This document shows positions 1 to 9,785 of a stretch of DNA of 64,000 nt, piece after piece; position 1 is the stretch's first letter, and each line of letters opens with the position of its first letter. The DNA is taken from assembly GCA_016927065.1 (NCBI GenBank), contig JAFGNJ010000004.1, positions 124,001 to 188,000 of the forward strand. Direction: 5' to 3'. Both the position numbers and the translations under genes were made by a program. The notes under the pieces were generated by a model. That model was not told the origin of the DNA. It saw nothing but the letters and a program-made list of their open reading frames with translations, and ran no database searches. The stretch is from Deltaproteobacteria bacterium. Lineage in GTDB: Bacteria; Desulfobacterota; B13-G15; RBG-16-54-18.

Positions 1-1509
1 CAGACCGGACTCACGGACCTGGACAGAAGACAGGGTTATCGAGGCCCGGAGAAAGTATTAAAGAAAGATGAATTAGGCGCCTTTTGTCAGGAAGTAGCCC
101 AGAGCCTTACAGAAAAGCCTCTCACCGCGGGCGAGATCTACTTAGGCGTGGTAACGGAAATATCCAAAGACAAAAAGCAGATAATGGTACGGATCGGGAA
201 TAAAACAGGGTATATACCTTTCGAAACGATGCGGTGGGCGCGAAGCCCTGATCCCGAAGTGAATTATAGTGATGCCCAGTTGAAAGATCCTACCCAAGCC
301 CTCAAACCAGGATATGTCATCCGGACCCGCGTGCAGACAATCCCCTCCAAGGGTTTATTGAAACTGGAGCTGGAACAGGAACCCGCGGCCCAAGGGGCCC
401 TCATCTCGCTGGAGATCCCCACAGGATACGTGCGTGCTATGGTGGGGGGAAGAGACTTCTTAGAGAGCCAGTTCAACCGCGCCCTGCAGGCCCGCCGCCA
501 GCCCGGATCTTCCTTTAAACCCATCATCTACGCCGCCGCCCTGGACAAGGGATTTACCCCTGCCTCCGTCATCATTGACTCACCCGTTATCTACGAGGAC
601 GCCCTCAGGGATGAAGATTGGAAGCCCAAAAACTTTGAAGAAAAATTCTACGGCCCTACTACCCTGCGGAACGCCTTGACCCACTCCAGAAATGTGGTAA
701 CCATCAAGGTGTTGCGTGATATAGGTATCCCCTACGCCATCAAGTATGCCAAGAGGCTGGGAATAGAATCACCGTTGGCCCCCGATCTCTCCCTCGCCTT
801 AGGGTCCTCTGGGGTCACCCCTTTGGAACTGGTGAGGGCCTATGCGGTGTTTGCCGCCCGCGGGCATCTCATTAAACCTATCTTCATAAAACAGGTCAAA
901 GATCGGGATGGAGAAGTCCTGGAGGAAAATCACCCCTGGCCCTTGGAGGCAGATCTGGGAAGGCAGGCGGAAACAATCATCGAGGAGGACCTCAAAACGG
1001 GCAAAGAGGGTGTGTGTCCTCAGGTGATCAGCGAGCAGTCCGCATACATCATGACGAGCTTCCTCGAGGGGGTGGTACAGGGGGGAACCGGTCAGCGGGC
1101 GAAGGCCTTGGGGCGTCCTTGCGGGGGTAAGACCGGCACCTCCAATGAATATACAGACGCCTGGTTTGTCGGCTTCACCCCGGACCTGATCACCGGGGTG
1201 TGGGTGGGTTTTGATGAAAACAAGCCCTTGGGGAAATTCGAGACGGGCTCCCGGGCCGCCTCTCCCATCTGGGTATCCTATATGCAAAAGGCCGTAGCGG
1301 GTAGACCGGCGAAAAATTTCTCCATCCCAGAGGGAATCGTCTTCGCAAAGATCGATCCCCAAACCGGGCTCCTCTGTTCCCCCGGCGCAAAAGATTGCAT
1401 ATTTGAGTGCTTTAAAGAAGGAACCCAGCCCACTCAATATACCGACGAGACCTCAACCGCAGGAGATGAGGACTTCTTGAAATCGGATACCATGTTAGGA
1501 ACGGATTAA
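1..1509 (+). CDS. Penicillin-binding protein 1A, C-terminal part (5' truncated at window edge)
   Basis: Frame +1 is open from base 1 (QTGLTDLDRRQGYRGPEKVL...) into the listed ORF; transpeptidase motifs GSSFKP (SxxK) and GGKTGTSNEYTDAWFVGF (KTG); OB-like segment GEIYLGVVTEISKDKKQIMVRIGNKTGYI. Confidence 0.93.
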   Translation, partial: QTGLTDLDRRQGYRGPEKVLKKDELGAFCQEVAQSLTEKPLTAGEIYLGVVTEISKDKKQIMVRIGNKTGYIPFETMRWARSPDPEVNYSDAQLKDPTQALKPGYVIRTRVQTIPSKGLLKLELEQEPAAQGALISLEIPTGYVRAMVGGRDFLESQFNRALQARRQPGSSFKPIIYAAALDKGFTPASVIIDSPVIYEDALRDEDWKPKNFEEKFYGPTTLRNALTHSRNVVTIKVLRDIGIPYAIKYAKRLGIESPLAPDLSLALGSSGVTPLELVRAYAVFAARGHLIKPIFIKQVKDRDGEVLEENHPWPLEADLGRQAETIIEEDLKTGKEGVCPQVISEQSAYIMTSFLEGVVQGGTGQRAKALGRPCGGKTGTSNEYTDAWFVGFTPDLITGVWVGFDENKPLGKFETGSRAASPIWVSYMQKAVAGRPAKNFSIPEGIVFAKIDPQTGLLCSPGAKDCIFECFKEGTQPTQYTDETSTAGDEDFLKSDTMLGTD

Positions 1510-1586
1510 CTGCCTGTTTATCCTACCCACAAACACCTTCACAAATCATCAACGGAATCGTGCTGGCTTATATATGCCTCCTATCA

Positions 1587-2561
1587 CTAGACTTCAAGAC
1601 AGGCTACATAATGTCCGGTAGAAATCTCCGTCAAAGATGGGCTCTGCCGACGGCAGCCTTTCCGGGCTTGAGGGCATCGGACCACAAAAGGACATCCTTC
1701 GGGGACAGAAAAGAGGCTCGGTACTTCTCCCATCGTCGGCGAGGCTCCCTCGCGTCGTGTGGGATCCAGCTGGGGGATAGACTTGAGCAGGATCTGTGTG
1801 TAAGGATGCAGGGGGCGCTGATAGAGGTCATCCCGCGAGGCGAGTTCAACGATCCTGCCCAGGTACATAACGGCCACCCGCTGGCTGATATAACTCACCA
1901 CGCTGAGATCATGGGATATAAAGAGATACGTAAGACGAAATTTTGCTTGCAGCTTTCTTAAAAGGTTAAGGATCTGTGCCTGTATAGAGACATCAAGGGC
2001 TGAGACCGGTTCGTCGGCAACGATAAATTGGGGGCGCAGGGCAAGGGCCCTGGCGATACCGATGCGCTGTCTCTGCCCCCCGCTGAACTCGTGCGGATAT
2101 CGGTAGAGGTAATCCTCTTCTAACTCAACTGTTTTCAAAAGCCGCCGAATCTCTTTCTCTCTTGCTCTCTTACTCTCAAAGACACGGTGGATGATCAACG
2201 GCTCCTCGATGATCTGTTTTACTCGTTTACGGGGATTGAGAGAGGAATAAGGATCTTGAAAAATGATCTGGACCTTTTTTCGCAACTGCCGCAGGTACTT
2301 ACCGTGAAGCCCTCCGATTTTCTCTCCAGCAAAGTAGATATCTCCCACTGTAGCGTCTTCCAGCCGCAGGAGCAACCTCCCCATGGTGGACTTGCCGCAA
2401 CCGCTCTCCCCTACCAAACCCAGGGTTTCCCCTTGTGTAATGGAGAGGTCCACCCCGTCCACCGCCTTTATCACGCCTTGCGCAGGTGCAAAAGGACCAG
2501 CAAAAAAAGGATAATACTTCTTCAGCCCTCTCGCAACGATCAGGTCTTGTGTTTTACCCAT
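1587..2561 (-). CDS. Oligopeptide/dipeptide ABC transporter ATP-binding protein (OppF/DppF type)
   Basis: Walker [10 protein letters not shown], signature [15 protein letters not shown], Walker B FIVADEP, C-terminal [14 protein letters not shown] motif. Start taken at MGKTQDL, within the listed ORF 1587..2594. Confidence 0.92.
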   Translation of the reverse strand: MGKTQDLIVARGLKKYYPFFAGPFAPAQGVIKAVDGVDLSITQGETLGLVGESGCGKSTMGRLLLRLEDATVGDIYFAGEKIGGLHGKYLRQLRKKVQIIFQDPYSSLNPRKRVKQIIEEPLIIHRVFESKRAREKEIRRLLKTVELEEDYLYRYPHEFSGGQRQRIGIARALALRPQFIVADEPVSALDVSIQAQILNLLRKLQAKFRLTYLFISHDLSVVSYISQRVAVMYLGRIVELASRDDLYQRPLHPYTQILLKSIPQLDPTRREGASPTMGEVPSLFSVPEGCPFVVRCPQARKGCRRQSPSLTEISTGHYVACLEV

Positions 2562-3501
2562 AGAGCCAACATCTCGCCTGGTGACCGTCAGCAAGGGCGA
2601 AGAAAGGGGGCATCTGTTTTCGGCATATCTTCATGACCGAGGGACAGCGGGGATGGAATGGGCAGCCGGATATCTCTTCGAGAAGATTGGGGACATTACC
2701 GGTTATAGGACGTCGTTCGCTGACAGAGGAAAGCAAGCCGACGGTATAGGGGTGTTTGGGATCGGCAAACAGGGTTACCACAGCAGTATATTCCACCACC
2801 TTACCCGCATACATGACGGCGACGTTGTCCGCCGTCTGGGCGATAACTCCTAGGTCGTGGGTAATCAGAATCATTGCCAATCCCCTTTGTTGCCTCAACC
2901 GTTGGAGCAATGCTAATATCTGCGCCTGAATGGTAACGTCCAAGGCCGTGGTGGGCTCATCGGCAATCAGCAGTGTCGGATCACCGGCTAGGGACATGGC
3001 GATCATGACTCGCTGTCTCATTCCTCCGCTGAGTTGGTGAGGATAATCCTTTATCCGCTTTCCGGCATCGGGCATACCCACCGAGGTAAGCAGTTCAATG
3101 ACCTTACTCTTCGCCTCTTTCTTGGTGAATTTTTTGTGTGCGCAGAGTGCCTCAAGAACCTGGGACCCGATATTAAAGACAGGGTTGAGGGAAGTCATGG
3201 GCTCCTGGAAGATCATGCCAATCTCTCTCCCTCGAATGCTACGCATCTGCTCGTCTAGAAGTTCCAGAATATTTTTCCCCTGAAATATAATCTCCCCGCC
3301 CACAATCCTTCCTCTGGGTCTGGGAACCAGTTGAAGGATGGAGAGGGCGGTTACACTCTTACCACAACCGGACTCCCCCACTAACCCCAAGGTTTCCCCC
3401 CTTCCCAACCTCAGATCTATATCGTCCACCGCCTTGACGACACCCCAGCGTGTGAAAAAATAGGTCTTCAATCCTTTGATCGTAAGCAACCAGTTATTCA
3501 T
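2554..3501 (-). CDS. Oligopeptide/dipeptide ABC transporter ATP-binding protein (OppD/DppD type)
   Basis: Walker [10 protein letters not shown], signature [15 protein letters not shown], Walker [16 protein letters not shown]-terminal [14 protein letters not shown]. Start at [10 protein letters not shown] likely. Confidence 0.92.
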   Translation of the reverse strand: MNNWLLTIKGLKTYFFTRWGVVKAVDDIDLRLGRGETLGLVGESGCGKSVTALSILQLVPRPRGRIVGGEIIFQGKNILELLDEQMRSIRGREIGMIFQEPMTSLNPVFNIGSQVLEALCAHKKFTKKEAKSKVIELLTSVGMPDAGKRIKDYPHQLSGGMRQRVMIAMSLAGDPTLLIADEPTTALDVTIQAQILALLQRLRQQRGLAMILITHDLGVIAQTADNVAVMYAGKVVEYTAVVTLFADPKHPYTVGLLSSVSERRPITGNVPNLLEEISGCPFHPRCPSVMKICRKQMPPFFALADGHQARCWLYG

Positions 3502-3589
3502 AGAAAAATTCGATCTCATTATTATAGTACGCATCGCTAATGTCGAAAGTCAACTATCATTCGGTTAAAGACCACGACTTGAAGAAATC

Positions 3590-3626
3590 AAAAAAAGGGC
3601 TTCTCCTAAAAAGGAAAGGCCCTTGG
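3590..3626 (-). terminator. Putative rho-independent terminator downstream of tRNA-Leu
   Basis: Minus-strand sequence aagggcctttcctttttaggagaagcccttttttt: GC-containing imperfect hairpin followed by a T run. Confidence 0.6.
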
Positions 3627-3633
3627 AATACCA

Positions 3634-3720
3634 TGGTGCCGAAGGCGGGACTCGAACCCGCACAGGCATACGCCCACTAGACCCTGAACCTAGCGCGTCT
3701 ACCAGTTCCGCCACTTCGGC
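3634..3720 (-). tRNA. tRNA-Leu (anticodon CAG), CCA encoded
   Basis: Minus strand gccgaagtggcggaactggtagacgcgctaggttcagggtctagtgggcgtatgcctgtgcgggttcgagtcccgccttcggcacca; 7-bp acceptor stem GCCGAAG/CTTCGGC, long variable arm, T-loop GGTTCGAGTCC. Confidence 0.95.
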
Positions 3721-3793
3721 ATAATCTCATTGCAAAAACCTAACAGGTAACCTATACTAATCCATCGCTCATGTCAAGGAAGCGGGAAGCCCC

Positions 3794-4720
3794 ATGAGGA
3801 TCATTAATGACCTCACCTTTACCAGCAAGGATTTCACCTCCCCTGCCGTGACTATTGGAAGTTACGATGGCCTCCATCTCGGTCATCAGGAAATCATTAA
3901 ACGGGTCATCGAACGGGCCAGGAGCGAGGGTGGCGATGCTGTGCTCCTCACCTTTGAGCCCCATCCCGTTAAGCTCTTGCATCCCCATTTACAGATCCCC
4001 CTCATCACCCCCCCTCGAAAGAAGATGATGCTCTTGGCGCAATTTGGGATCGATTGCACCATTAACCTTCCCTTTACCAAAAACCTTGCCCACATGTCCG
4101 CGGAGGAATTCATCCGGGATATCGTTTTGAAGCGTATTGCCCCACACTGGGTAATAGTTGGGTTTAATTTTTCTTTCGGGAAAGATGGAAAAGGAACGGC
4201 AGAGGGATTAACAAAAATAGGAAAGGGACTTGGTATTGGAGTAGAAATAATCCCTCCCTATACCGTAAACGGCGAAGTAATCAGCAGTACACGGATACGG
4301 GAATTGATCATGGCGGGGAACGTTGCGAAAGCCAACAGCATGCTGGGCAGGGACTTTATCATCCTTGGCAAGGTCATCCACGGACATGAGCGAGGAAAGA
4401 ATTTGGGTTTCCCAACGGCTAACTTGGAAATCACCTCGGACCTCTACCCCAAAAAGGGAGTGTATGCTGTCACTGTGACCGTGAACGACAAAACATACCA
4501 GGGGGTGATGAATATTGGAACCAATCCTACCTTTGGCGACGAGGAATTTGCCGTTGAGGTATTTCTCTTCAACTATGAGGGTGATCTCTACGGGAAAGAA
4601 TTGCGGGTGGCCGTGGTGGAAAAAATAAGGGATGAGCAGACCTTCCCCACGCCTGATGCCCTTGTACAGCAGATAGAAAAAGACGTACAAAAAGCAAAGA
4701 AGAGCCTGAGGGAAAAATGA
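3794..4720 (+). CDS. ribF: Bifunctional riboflavin kinase/FAD synthetase
   Basis: TIGSYDGLHLGHQEII (nucleotidyltransferase), STRIRELI, HGHERGKNLGFPTANLE and GVMNIGTNPTFG riboflavin-kinase motifs. Confidence 0.95.
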   Translation: MRIINDLTFTSKDFTSPAVTIGSYDGLHLGHQEIIKRVIERARSEGGDAVLLTFEPHPVKLLHPHLQIPLITPPRKKMMLLAQFGIDCTINLPFTKNLAHMSAEEFIRDIVLKRIAPHWVIVGFNFSFGKDGKGTAEGLTKIGKGLGIGVEIIPPYTVNGEVISSTRIRELIMAGNVAKANSMLGRDFIILGKVIHGHERGKNLGFPTANLEITSDLYPKKGVYAVTVTVNDKTYQGVMNIGTNPTFGDEEFAVEVFLFNYEGDLYGKELRVAVVEKIRDEQTFPTPDALVQQIEKDVQKAKKSLREK

Positions 4721-5730
4721 AGAATTGGAAATCATGGATCGGTTTTTTAATCAGCCTGATCATACTCTACTTGGCTTTTCATCGAATAGATTTTCGACTG
4801 CTGTGGGCGAGCCTGGAGGGTGCTAATTACTTCTATATAATTCCCATCGTTGCCATTATCTTCCTCACCATGGCCCTTCGATCTCTGAGGTGGGGATACC
4901 TCCTGCGCCCTATCAAAAAAATTGGATTTTTTAACCTCTTTGAAGGCATGCTTATAGGTTTTATGGCCAACAACGTCCTTCCCGTACGCATGGGAGAGTT
5001 CGTGCGGGCCTATATCATCGGTCGCAGCGAACGGATCAGCAAGAGCGCGTCATTGGGCACCGTGATGGTGGAACGGCTCTTTGACGGCTTTACCGTATTA
5101 GGCGTGCTCGTGGTAGTACTTACATTCATTCATTTCCCCCCGGGAAACCTCGGTTTTAAAAAGGGCATACTGATGGGGGGATATATAACCATAGCCATCT
5201 ACGGGTTTGCCTTCGCGGTACTCATAATCATTAAAACCCAGACGCGGTGGGCTCTCAAAACTGCCCTGTTCTTCACGCGGCCTTTCTCCTCGAAGCTGGC
5301 CAAAAGCGGTATCTCCAGTATCAAGTCGTTTAAGGAGGGCCTTCTTTCCGTTGACAGCCCCAAAACCATGGTGATCACCTTCCTCTACTCCCTCGTTATC
5401 TGGGCGGCCTTCGCCTATTCTATCTATCTCATCGGCTTTGCCTTTGGACTTAAGTTCTCCATCTCCGCCGCGGTAACGGTCTTGCTGGCCATCTGCCTGG
5501 CAATGATGATACCCTCTACACCCGGCTATGTCGGCCCCTATCACGCCTCGGTAGCCTATGCCCTCGTCCTCTACAATATCCCCCTGGAGAAGGCCCTAAG
5601 CCTCTCCCTCGTCTTTCACGCCACCAATTATATTCCCATTACCCTCGCCGGTTTTTTATACTTGTGGAGACATCACCTAAGCCTGAAAAAGATACGGGAA
5701 GAAGAGAAAAAGGCGGAACAAAAACCTTAG
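4717..5730 (+). CDS. Lysylphosphatidylglycerol synthase TM region / YbhN-AglD-like integral membrane protein
   Basis: Multi-TM protein; NNVLPVRMGEFVRAYIIGR and PSTPGYVGPYHASVAYAL motifs of the family; ATGA overlap with ribF. Confidence 0.85.
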   Translation: MKNWKSWIGFLISLIILYLAFHRIDFRLLWASLEGANYFYIIPIVAIIFLTMALRSLRWGYLLRPIKKIGFFNLFEGMLIGFMANNVLPVRMGEFVRAYIIGRSERISKSASLGTVMVERLFDGFTVLGVLVVVLTFIHFPPGNLGFKKGILMGGYITIAIYGFAFAVLIIIKTQTRWALKTALFFTRPFSSKLAKSGISSIKSFKEGLLSVDSPKTMVITFLYSLVIWAAFAYSIYLIGFAFGLKFSISAAVTVLLAICLAMMIPSTPGYVGPYHASVAYALVLYNIPLEKALSLSLVFHATNYIPITLAGFLYLWRHHLSLKKIREEEKKAEQKP

Positions 5731-5954
5731 AATATAATAGCGACCTGCTTCGACGATCTGTGCTGAACCCCCTCCATAGCACCAAGTTTTAGTGACAGCG
5801 TCCTGGATATCGCACCCCTACCTAAATTCGAAAAAAAACGTGATTCTTCTCATTCACGACCTTGAAGACACCCTCAATGATGCACATATTATTTTTACAC
5901 CTGAAATTGATAAAATCCCAGGAGGATATGGGTGGGGAAAGAAAGAGGAAAACA

Positions 5955-6122
5955 ATGGCAAGGGAAAAGATGCATTCCTCCAGGAAAGAAGAGGGAAAAA
6001 AATATATCGTATGCCCCTGGTGTGGGCAAAAGGTGCAATATTCACGCAGGGCGGGGCACGGCTGCTTTAAATTTCATCTAAGCGAAATCGAGAGAAATGC
6101 ACAGCAGATGAATAGGGCGTAA
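5955..6122 (+). CDS. Small Cys/His (zinc-finger-like) protein, 55 aa
   Basis: Internal ATG of ORF 5862..6122: MAREKMHSSRKEEGKKYIVCPWCGQKVQYSRRAGHGCFKFHLSEIERNAQQMNRA; CPWC plus H/C/H ligands. Confidence 0.5.
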   Translation: MAREKMHSSRKEEGKKYIVCPWCGQKVQYSRRAGHGCFKFHLSEIERNAQQMNRA

Positions 6123-6216
6123 CGAGCAACAATCAATACCCCTGTTGTCAACTGTCAACGCCGGAAGTTAGCGTTCCTTAAGCATTCGTGAAGATATTAG
6201 TGCGACTGGACGGCTC

Positions 6217-6993
6217 TTATGTTCGTGAGGAAGTGGTGCGAGCAAGGTCTTTAAACTGCTTAAAGAGCAGGTATCCACCCCACGCAAAGGTAGCGAGCAT
6301 GATCACGATGCCGATGAAGTACGAAAGAGAGGCAAGCGTGTGATCGTATTGCAGCCATCCCAGTTTGCGCAGGATGTATTCCCAGTCGTGGTAATCTATG
6401 ACGTCTTTGCCCGTCACACCCCCTAAAAGCATCAGCTCCAAGGCCCTAGCGTCGTTGATATATGGCGCAATATCCATGAAGTTTTCACCGAACCACCAGA
6501 GGGCCACCGAGGCCCCAAAGGTATCCCGCGTCTTGAACAGCAGGACCGCAACACAGATCAACGGCATGAGCAATTGCCCCAGCGTCCCACCCAGGGTCAT
6601 GATGAATTTCCCGAAGGGGCTAAAGATAATGTGCCCGGCCTCGTGGAAGGGGAGATTGACGAGGTGCAAAAAGGATTGGGCGGTATAGTTGCTCTCCAGA
6701 GGGGTGAGGATGAATTTCCATCCCCAAATAAAAATAACCAAGAATATGATCACCCTCCCGCCGAAAAACAAGGGATTGACTCCGGGCTTGACGAAGAGAA
6801 AGAGTTCCTTCAGATAGCTGCCGAGCGGTGTTCTCTCTGTCTCATCGGTGCTAGCAACTGCAGGTGTCCGGACTCTTTCCTTTTCGCCATCAGGGGCATC
6901 CTGTAGCGCGACGTATTTCTCAAAGACAATGCCGCACTTCGGACACTCGACATTCTCATCAGGTTGTTCGAATTGACACTGAGGGCATATCAT
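6217..6993 (-). CDS. Zinc-ribbon membrane protein with HExxH-type motif (putative membrane metalloprotease-like)
   Basis: N-terminal MICPQCQFEQPDENVECPKCGIVFEKY, several hydrophobic segments, FHEAGHIIFSPFG motif. Confidence 0.7.
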   Translation of the reverse strand: MICPQCQFEQPDENVECPKCGIVFEKYVALQDAPDGEKERVRTPAVASTDETERTPLGSYLKELFLFVKPGVNPLFFGGRVIIFLVIFIWGWKFILTPLESNYTAQSFLHLVNLPFHEAGHIIFSPFGKFIMTLGGTLGQLLMPLICVAVLLFKTRDTFGASVALWWFGENFMDIAPYINDARALELMLLGGVTGKDVIDYHDWEYILRKLGWLQYDHTLASLSYFIGIVIMLATFAWGGYLLFKQFKDLARTTSSRT

Positions 6994-7094
6994 CCTGTGC
7001 TCCTCCTTTTAGCAGGGACGCCGACCATGTCTTCGGCGTATGTGAAGGCCCTCCTGTACCGTACTATCTCTCCTGCATCATACTTTGCCCATCC

Positions 7095-7754
7095 CTACGG
7101 TGAATTCAAGGTAATGCAACAGGGGTCCGATACGTATGCCCCTGTCCAGAAATCGTCAGACGTCACGAGGCGTTCCATTTGTTTCAAGAGAGCGGTGATA
7201 TCGGTGTTGCCGATAAGATGGCGCGAGAGCTGGGCGCGTACTGCATCGAGCGGCATGATACGATATACGGCGGCAAAATCGCCGCCTCTATAAATACCTT
7301 TGTCGGGCAAGGAATAAAACGGGCCGTCGCAACAAAAGGAATCCAGCGTAATCACCTTGGTCTCTCCCGGCCCCAGGGTGAATGCGCCTGCGATCTTACC
7401 CGTCTCCGTATACGTAACGGCGATGTTAATCAACTCGCAGTCATGGATCAGCATGGAGCACACACCATCCCGGTCACGAAAGAATAGATTGTGGACGTTC
7501 CAATCGACCAATTCGACCGCATGAGCCGATTGATTGATAATGGCCACATTAAGGGCCCCCTGTATGGTCGGCGGTTGCTCATCGAGCTCTTTGCCCACGG
7601 TGCGATGCAGGACGACGATGTGAAGTTTCTTTGCCTCCCGCAACTGTATGGTAATGTGCGGTTTTCCCGTGGCATACACAGAGGATAAGATGAGAGCCAG
7701 CGCAATGCAGTGCAGACCCAGAATGATTTTCGACGTAATGATCTTACCCTTCAT
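7095..7754 (-). CDS. Hypothetical protein with N-terminal signal/anchor segment
   Basis: 219-aa ORF beginning MKGKIITSKIILGLHCIALALILSSVYATG. Confidence 0.6.
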   Translation of the reverse strand: MKGKIITSKIILGLHCIALALILSSVYATGKPHITIQLREAKKLHIVVLHRTVGKELDEQPPTIQGALNVAIINQSAHAVELVDWNVHNLFFRDRDGVCSMLIHDCELINIAVTYTETGKIAGAFTLGPGETKVITLDSFCCDGPFYSLPDKGIYRGGDFAAVYRIMPLDAVRAQLSRHLIGNTDITALLKQMERLVTSDDFWTGAYVSDPCCITLNSP

Positions 7755-7862
7755 CTGTTCTGATCTCTCCCCGTATTGTGCGATACCAAAAAAATCATAC
7801 CCCGCCGTTTCATGGGAGATAACTAAAAAATCGTGGCCTATCCCCCGGAGAGGGAGTGCGTA

Positions 7863-8978
7863 TTATGCGGCCTTATTATCCCGCAGCCGCTTTTCCACCA
7901 CGCAGTAGACCCCCTTGCCAGTCAAGGCAGGTCTGAAGCACTTAGAGTCGGAGACGCAAGTCGCCTTGCTGAGATCCCCTGATTCCCATCGGCTTACTAA
8001 GCCCGGCTCCCTGATAAAGGGCCGGCACATTGAAATGTAATCTGCGATATGATCATTCACGATCCCTTCCGCGATGTGAAAGGACCTGATCCCACCGACC
8101 AGGATAATGGGGAGATCAACCTGCTTCTTAAAGGTGCGTGCCTCGGCCTTAAAGTACGCCTCATCCCTTTCCTTTATTATATTCTTACGTGAGGGCATGA
8201 GGTTCCCGGAGGCGAAGGTCCCGCCGCTCACCTCGATGGCGTCAACCCCTGCCGCTTGCAGCAGGGCGCCTGCTTGTATAGCATCTTCCAACTCGAGGCC
8301 CCCTTCTAGAAAATCCTGGCAATTCATCTTGATCAAGAGGGGATAATCCTGTCCCACCCTCTTGCGTATGCCCTGCACAACCTTTACGAGCATCCGGGCC
8401 CTGTTCTCTATACTACCTCCGTAGCTATCCGTTCGATGATTAAAGGCCGGGGAGAGAAATTGGCTGAGTAAATAACTGTGTGCCGCGTGGAGTTGGACTC
8501 CGTCGAACCCGGCCGAGCAAGCACGCTCTCCAGCCCGCCCAAAGGCATGGATAGTCTCATTGATATCCTCGATGGTCATCTCCTGCAAGGGGACATCGAC
8601 CAATCCTTCGATCGCTGATGGGGCTAGGGGAGCGCTGTTGATGAGCTTGGGGATGGCAAGCATGCCCGAGTGTGCGAGCTGCGCAACTATTGTTCCATCC
8701 CTTTCATGCACCGCATCAACCATAGCGCGCAGGCCAAGGATAAGCTTGTCATCGTATATGCCGAGCTGCAAAGGAGTGGCCTGCCCTCTTTTGGTAACAT
8801 AGGCATGGCCAGTAATGATGAGCCCCACACCCCCTTCGGCCAGCTCCGTCATAAGATTGATTAATCGAGGGGCAACTGCCCCATCCTCCGTTGCCATCCC
8901 CTCCGCCGTAGCAGACCTGACAAACCGGTTTTTGAGGGTCAGGCCATTCAGCTTTGTGGCTTCAAACAGTTTTGACAT
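7863..8978 (-). CDS. NADH:flavin oxidoreductase, Old Yellow Enzyme family
   Basis: LKNRFVRSATAEGMATEDG, QLHAAHSYLLSQFLSPAFNHRTDSYGGSIENRARM, ILVGGIRS. Confidence 0.93.
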   Translation of the reverse strand: MSKLFEATKLNGLTLKNRFVRSATAEGMATEDGAVAPRLINLMTELAEGGVGLIITGHAYVTKRGQATPLQLGIYDDKLILGLRAMVDAVHERDGTIVAQLAHSGMLAIPKLINSAPLAPSAIEGLVDVPLQEMTIEDINETIHAFGRAGERACSAGFDGVQLHAAHSYLLSQFLSPAFNHRTDSYGGSIENRARMLVKVVQGIRKRVGQDYPLLIKMNCQDFLEGGLELEDAIQAGALLQAAGVDAIEVSGGTFASGNLMPSRKNIIKERDEAYFKAEARTFKKQVDLPIILVGGIRSFHIAEGIVNDHIADYISMCRPFIREPGLVSRWESGDLSKATCVSDSKCFRPALTGKGVYCVVEKRLRDNKAA

Positions 8979-9073
8979 GAGGTTTTCCTTTTGATAAAGG
9001 GCTGGCAGAGCCGCCCAACGTCAAAAATTAGCGACGGCTATCAACCGTCCGCTGGAGTAACTTGTTCGATGTT

Positions 9074-9694
9074 TTATTTTTGTTGCTTCTGCCTTCTTTC
9101 CTGAATGCTTTTGAGGATAAACGGGGCGGCTTCCTCAAATGATTTCCCGGACTTGATTGAATTGCAAACCAAACAGCATGTTCGAAGGTTTGCCTTGGAG
9201 TGATTCCCTCCTTTTGACTGTGGAACGTAATGGTCTATGGTAGCGTTATCCTTGGTAACTCTATCGCCGCAGTACTGGCAGGTCCAACTGTCCCGTTCAA
9301 AAAGCAAAATGCGTTTATCGGAGTCCGTGAAGAAATCCTCATCTTCGTCTATGGGGGCTGGGGCTGCGATTTTCTCTTTGACCAGTGGGATGTCACGTGG
9401 TTGGACTACCGTATACATAGTGCCATCTCGGATTGTGTCGCCAATGACAATGCAGCCCTTGCTTTCAAGATTCTGTAACACCTTCGTGACCTGTTTGTAG
9501 CTAATTTCTGCTCCCTGTGCGCCTGACCCAAAACTCTCTGCGATTGTTCTTTTCCCAATTCTGACTTGTTCTGCCCCATCTTGGAGCAAAGAAAGTCTGA
9601 GGAGAAAAAGGTAAAGGGAACTCTCATATGGGGTGAGAGCAGGCATCAGGTAGTCAACGAAGTCCTGAATAAGCTGTTTGGTCTTATCGGACAT
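9074..9694 (-). CDS. HNH endonuclease-domain protein with N-terminal HTH-like domain
   Basis: C-terminal CQYCGDRVTKDNATIDHYVPQSKGGNHSKANLRTCCLVCNSIKSGK is a classical HNH; N-terminus SYKQVTKVLQNLESKGCI is winged-helix-like. Confidence 0.8.
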   Translation of the reverse strand: MSDKTKQLIQDFVDYLMPALTPYESSLYLFLLRLSLLQDGAEQVRIGKRTIAESFGSGAQGAEISYKQVTKVLQNLESKGCIVIGDTIRDGTMYTVVQPRDIPLVKEKIAAPAPIDEDEDFFTDSDKRILLFERDSWTCQYCGDRVTKDNATIDHYVPQSKGGNHSKANLRTCCLVCNSIKSGKSFEEAAPFILKSIQERRQKQQK

Positions 9695-9785
9695 ATTTCC
9701 CCCTATTAAATGCTCCAAACTTTTTAATAGATTAAAAATTTTCCTGTCTATCACCTATAATTTAGCATGTAACCCTGCCCTCTGA

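Noticed and set aside
1560-1961. Plus-strand ORF opposite oppF
   Set aside because: Antisense to a clear ABC ATPase; no recognisable domain or convincing RBS.
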